DNA from: Peronospora farinosa
Taxonomy: Eukaryota > Oomycota > Peronosporomycetes > Peronosporales > Peronosporaceae
NCBI GenBank assembly: GCA_947646735.1
Contig: CANTFK010000037.1
Location: 186,001 to 250,000 of the forward strand
DNA: 64,000 nucleotides
Direction: 5' to 3'
Made by a program: the position numbers and the translations under genes
The notes under the pieces: generated by a model
What the model saw: only the letters and a program-made list of their open reading frames with translations
Database searches by the model: none
Told to the model about the DNA's origin: nothing
Part shown: positions 59,712-64,000 of the stretch, one piece after another
How the letters are laid out: every line of letters starts with the position of its first letter
Numbering within the stretch: the first letter of the stretch is position 1

Positions 59712-62367
59712 ATGACAAGTGCAGGTTTTTATTGAGTATTCCCGTATATTGATACAGTACTAAGCTTAGTACATCTAGACGTTAACCATCATCACTACGA
59801 TCCCTCTTGACATGATCTCAGATACCACGTGTATTCTCTCAAACGATATGCTCTACAGTAGTATACATATAGATGCTCCATATTCGCGCTCATGTTTGTA
59901 TGATAGATTAGACCAAGCAACCGGTCGTCGATACGTTAAGCCCGGTTTGAAGAGCATCCATTTCAACCACGACGCAGCGTGGCCGCGCTTTGGCACCGTT
60001 CAGTGGATACCGCCAGCATCACATGGCAGCACTGCAATGTACTGGCTTCAACTGCAAGAGGGTGTGTGAGAATCGATCCAATTGAAGGCAAGCTCTTTCT
60101 GCGTAGATGTTGTCCTGCTCTTTTCCTCGACTTCAAGTAACCGCTGACGCTAATGGAAGCGTCACACAGCTCTTGCACAAGAATCTACCCATGTAACATC
60201 CACGGTAAGCCTTTCATACAACTCAAGTCGCAGGAGCTTCGTGCCTTTGTCAGCTCCGAGCAATCGCAAAGAGAGAGCATTGAAAATTGCGTCTGCCACT
60301 TATGGTGCCTTGTTATATGCTTGCATCGAGTTGCTAGAGCGCGACCCTAGAGGACCACCATGTTTTACGGTAGCCGGTCACGATATACCGCCTAGCCAAC
60401 CGACGTTGACACCCTGGCTCAGGACTTTTTCCAGAGATCTTGCACATAGTTGCAACCATGTAAATAGAACATCTACACCTCTTTTTCTCTACAACTGAAG
60501 TCGTAAGAGACGATCTTCGGCCTGCGCTTTCAGTAGTCTGATCTCTTCAAGATGGCGATCGTAAGTACAAAGGCAGATAGATATAATCTCCTGTAAGGTT
60601 GTTACATAGATACGAAGTGGATGACTTTATATACTTGCCCTCTTATCGGTTCGTCCGCCCGAGCAAGAACCTTGTGCTATAAAATATGAAGCATCAGGTG
60701 TGACGCCACACATCGTTGATAAATGACAAGTTCAACTTGACCATGCGACCAGCATGTCGGAAAAAATCGTGCTATGAAAAACGGAAGCGACATCATCGTG
60801 GCCGTGCTAGAATTGGGGCAGCGAGGCTGATTCAACTCGTGCTACGGAAATTCCGGTGCGAAGTTGAACTTTCACGGTTGGTTGCACATCCTGCTTGTCA
60901 GAACTTCAAGCTGACAGGACCAGGCGTGGCACTATGAAAAAGGCAAACCAACACCTTCACAGAAAGAGCAAGTGCTTGATTATTCCCACGCCTTTGCAAT
61001 TCAAAGCTCGATGGAGTGTTGTTATACGATGCCGGCATGTCTTTTAAATGGTGTCAAAGCTTGAAATGGATGCACTCGAAAACCGGGCTTGACGTGTCAA
61101 CCATTACCGATTGCTCGGCTGCGTCTATCATACGAATATGAACGCGTACACGAAGTACCTACATGTACAGCAGTACTATAAAGCAGACGGCTTGCAGGTC
61201 ATCTGCAGAGGCTGAAAACTGGTCAGATTCTCAATACAGGCAGCTTCTAGCATTTTGATGATCATCTAATGTTCTGGTAGAGCTCGTGTCGATTAAACTA
61301 GACACGTTACTTACAAGGTAAACACACTCGCTTTTGCATTCCATTTACAAAACCTTAAGTTAGCGCTACGGGTGCTGTGTTATTCATTATTTCCAACGAT
61401 GACAAGAACACTCGTGCAATGAATGTTTCGGTGTAATTAATATTAATGTGGATGTGGCAACCATGAGACCATGAGGTCAGAGATCAGAGATCAGTCAGGC
61501 TTGGTACACGGCCTCACTTTGTAGGCGCTAGCACGTCAAAACGTTTTGGCGTGCCGACAATCATACTGTCACATCTTAATTGACGAAGGAAGGTATCTAG
61601 CTAGCTCTCAATGCCGTTTGGAAAGACTCATTTGATTGTGGTACTGAATGATATTACGACCACTGACGGTGGACACTAGAGGTTTATTTGTTTGCAACAT
61701 TTGCTGGTTATTATCGTTATGTGAACCATTGTAGACGCCGACAGCACTCGGACTTTTTCTAATATTGAGTCCCGACACTCACGATCACTAAAAATACAAC
61801 ACAACGTCTTCACGTCGTTTGCGCGTAACCGAGACTTCAGTGACGAGGTGGTGCCGACAGGGCTATTTCAAGAGTGGGTTCTTCACGAGAAAGATGAAAA
61901 ATGAGACTGGGTGGAAATGGACGCTCTTGCCCACGTAGCAAAAGTCTCGATGGATACGGCTTATCTCAGTCAATCATCGACGCACCAAGTTCCATTGTGG
62001 AGCTGCTTTCACGGAGTGCAGTTTTGACGTCACTTTCCATTTTAAGTTGCCAGGTAAATCAACGGTATATTAGATGATCAGAGCTACCTACAAAGACGTC
62101 ATCAGTGTGTCTAATTCAGATACAAGCTATCTCGCTAACGCTACCTGGTAAAGGTTATTGATCATTAGCAATATTAGAACTACTGTAGTATTCGTTAAAA
62201 AACTTGTTTGATCGGCTCTGCAGTCACTGGCCATCAAAATATTACAATCACATTCTTTGAAACTCCCTATTGTCAACCGGGTCTTCCTTCGTATATCTGA
62301 TCCAGTATCACGTCATTCTTGTATTTGCCGAGACGTTCGCACTTGAGTGATCCACTTTGCAATTCAA
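59712..62367. other. Long intergenic region with possible terminal exons on the minus strand
   Basis: 2.65 kb with no intact gene. Only 60489-60700 shows coding character (separate entry). The last about 100 bases before 62368 would hold the malic enzyme promoter. No tandem repeats or transposon sequence recognised. Confidence 0.35.
60489..60690 (-). other. Possible last exons of an unrecognised minus-strand gene
   Basis: On the minus strand a short segment 'KVLARADEPIRGQ' follows an acceptor-like TATTTTATAG, then a GTATAT...TTACAG intron of about 50 bases. Next comes 'EIISICLCTYDRHLEE' and 'IRLLKAQAEDRLLRLQL' ending in TAG at 60489. The last part is a heptad-like helix. Upstream exons were not found, so it is a pseudogene remnant or a gene with small exons. 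Confidence 0.3.
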
Positions 62368-63984
62368 ATGGCTTCCAATGGATACACTACGATGCGTACG
62401 CCCAATGCTAATAAAGGATTGGCTTTTACGGAAGAACAACGCAAGCAGCTTGGTTTACGTGGCTTGCTACCGGCTGCCGTATCCACGATTGCATTTGAAA
62501 CTGCACGTGCCATGGCCGCCATTCGTCGCAAGACGTCGCCCATTGAAAAGTACATTTTTATGCAAAACATGCAAAATGTTAATGAAGACGTTTACTATCG
62601 CATGCTCATTGAACACACGTCCGAACTGATGCCAATTGTTTACACACCGACGGTCGGTCAAGGCTGTCAAGAATTTAGTCATAATTACACGCAACAGCCG
62701 CGTGGTCTCTTCATTTCGTTGAATGACATTGGCCACGTTGCTGAGATCCTAGACAATTGGCCGGAAAAGGACATTCGGGCCATTTGTTTTACGGACGGGG
62801 AACGGATTCTTGGATTAGGTGATCAAGGAGCCAATGGCATGGGAATTCCTATTGGCAAGTTGGCACTGTATACGGCATGTGCCGGTGTTCCACCCCAGAT
62901 GTGTCTACCCGTTGTAATTGACTGTGGAACTAATAACGAGGAGTACCTGGCTGACCCCTTTTACATTGGTCTGCGTCAGAAGCGCGTACGTGGTGAAAGG
63001 TTTGAGGAACTTGTCGAGGAGTTCATGGACGCTTCAAAGGCCAAATACGGCAAGAAAGTTTTATTGCAGTTCGAAGACTTTGGCAACTCGACCGCCTTCA
63101 ATCTACTACGCAAGTACCAGAACACTCACTGCACGTTCAATGACGACATTCAAGGTACAGCCTCAGTGGTTCTTGCCGGTTTACTTGCTGCTGTCCCACT
63201 ATCAGGCAAGACTATCTCGGAGCAGACATTTCTATTTTTTGGCGCCGGTGAGGCCGGTACTGGCATTGCGGAACTAATTGCTCAAGCTATTACCACGGAA
63301 ACGGGCAAGTCGGTGGAAGAGTCTCGCAAGCAGATTTGGCTTGTGGATTCACGCGGTCTGATTGTTAATTCCCGCAAAGAGTCTCTACAGCACCACAAGC
63401 TGATGTTCGCCCACGATGGTCCCTTGTGCTTAGACCTGCTGTCGGCCATTGAACAGATCAAGCCAACTGCTCTTATCGGCGTGTGCACTATCGCCAAAGC
63501 CTTTAACAAGGAGGTGTGCCAGAAGATGTGCGAGGTCAATGAGCGCCCGATCATCTTCGCTTTGAGCAACCCCACATCCAAGGCCGAGTGCACGGCCGAA
63601 GAGGCCTATACGTTCACGGACGGCAAGTGCATTTTCGCGAGTGGCAATCCCTTTGACCCTGTTGTATACAAAGGAAAGCGTTACGTGCCTGGTCAGGGCA
63701 ACAACTCGTACGTGTTCCCTGGCATTGGCTTAGGAATTGTTGCGGCTGGGCTGACTCACGTCGACGACGAGGTCATGATCATCGCTGCCAAGACGCTGGC
63801 TGGTTTGATCACTCCCGCCGACCTGGAAACTGGCTGCGTCTACCCACCGCTGTCCACCATCCGCAACGTCTCGCTGAAGATCGCTGAGGCTGTCGCTGAA
63901 TACGGATACGAGAAAAACTTTGCTACGGTTCCTAAACCAGAGAACCTTACTCAGTTTCTGACCGACTTCATGTACAGTCCCTAA
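62368..63984 (+). CDS. NAD(P)-dependent malic enzyme
   Basis: Single exon, 538 residues. The frame is open further up to a GTG, but the first ATG (62368, 'MASNGYTTMRTPN') is the start used. Malic enzyme decarboxylates malate to pyruvate and CO2 with reduction of NAD or NADP. Diagnostic segments: 'LMPIVYTPTVGQGCQEFSH', 'RGLFISLNDIGHVAEIL', 'GERILGLGDQGANGMGIPIG' with the substrate Arg region, 'LQFEDFGNSTAFNLLRKY' with 'FNDDIQGTASVVLAGLLAA' for the metal and substrate, the nucleotide fold 'FFGAGEAGTGIAELI', and 'ALSNPTSKAECTAEEAY'. The length matches the family (about 540-580). No obvious mitochondrial presequence, so cytosolic is plausible. Whether NAD or NADP is used cannot be told by eye. 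Confidence 0.95.
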   Translation: MASNGYTTMRTPNANKGLAFTEEQRKQLGLRGLLPAAVSTIAFETARAMAAIRRKTSPIEKYIFMQNMQNVNEDVYYRMLIEHTSELMPIVYTPTVGQGCQEFSHNYTQQPRGLFISLNDIGHVAEILDNWPEKDIRAICFTDGERILGLGDQGANGMGIPIGKLALYTACAGVPPQMCLPVVIDCGTNNEEYLADPFYIGLRQKRVRGERFEELVEEFMDASKAKYGKKVLLQFEDFGNSTAFNLLRKYQNTHCTFNDDIQGTASVVLAGLLAAVPLSGKTISEQTFLFFGAGEAGTGIAELIAQAITTETGKSVEESRKQIWLVDSRGLIVNSRKESLQHHKLMFAHDGPLCLDLLSAIEQIKPTALIGVCTIAKAFNKEVCQKMCEVNERPIIFALSNPTSKAECTAEEAYTFTDGKCIFASGNPFDPVVYKGKRYVPGQGNNSYVFPGIGLGIVAAGLTHVDDEVMIIAAKTLAGLITPADLETGCVYPPLSTIRNVSLKIAEAVAEYGYEKNFATVPKPENLTQFLTDFMYSP

Positions 63985-64000
63985 GCACTTGGATCTTGCA

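Overview
The window looks like nuclear DNA of an oomycete, most likely a Peronosporales species (Phytophthora or a downy mildew). The basis is: short spliceosomal introns (about 43-110 nt, a few longer), a WY-type effector-like protein at the left edge, oomycete-style Ty3/Gypsy gag-pol sequences, an RNA polymerase II CTD built on YSPTSPA heptads, and compact housekeeping genes. The species cannot be named from the sequence alone. No rRNA or tRNA gene was seen.

Left block (1 to about 24.5 kb) is repeat-rich and decayed. It opens with the 3' part of an effector-like gene. Two neighbouring broken genes follow: a cysteine desulfurase/selenocysteine lyase-like gene (906-1872) and an ATG6/Beclin-1 gene carrying a dysferlin/peroxin-like (DysF) segment (2065-3981). 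Then comes an hAT-like or BED-type repetitive gene (4685 to about 20340) split by two insertions of one LTR family. The first is a solo LTR (4860-6665). The second is a complete 13.0-kb Ty3/Gypsy element (7248-20281, sense on the minus strand, target duplication CCAT). Removing both insertions rejoins the host reading frame. The Gypsy element carries gag, protease, RT, RNase H, a second archaeal-type RNase H, integrase, a chromodomain and, unusually, a long open frame on the opposite strand next to its 3' LTR. Beyond it lie a Ty1/Copia RNase H scrap, a relic of the same antisense ORF family, and a second Gypsy-type relic (gag, PBS, LTR). Another solo LTR of the first family has inserted just after that gag start codon (target duplication ATTC).

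Right block (24.5-64 kb) is gene-dense and mostly intact: mitochondrial carrier (+), J-domain/ubiquitin-like protein (-), CBM20-discoidin-cNMP-GDPD phosphodiesterase (-), RBM45-like RNA-binding protein (+), SERINC membrane protein (-), Med30-like protein (+), two-RRM glycine-rich hnRNP (+), METTL4-type MT-A70 methyltransferase (+), DysF/coiled-coil protein (+), CTF18 clamp loader (+), RNA polymerase II largest subunit RPB1 (+), ZIP zinc transporter (-), C2H2 zinc-finger factor (+) and NAD(P)-malic enzyme (+). They are unrelated housekeeping and regulatory genes; no operon-like or pathway cluster is evident. Exon structures given here were derived by eye from GT/AG sites and reading-frame continuity.

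Most notable observations: nested insertions whose removal restores the host frame; a conserved antisense ORF in a retroelement; a Gypsy relic packed with perfect short hairpins in both gag and LTR; a Beclin carrying a DysF-like segment; and an LTR family whose copies differ by expansion of GC-rich minisatellites that share the core GGTGGACC.
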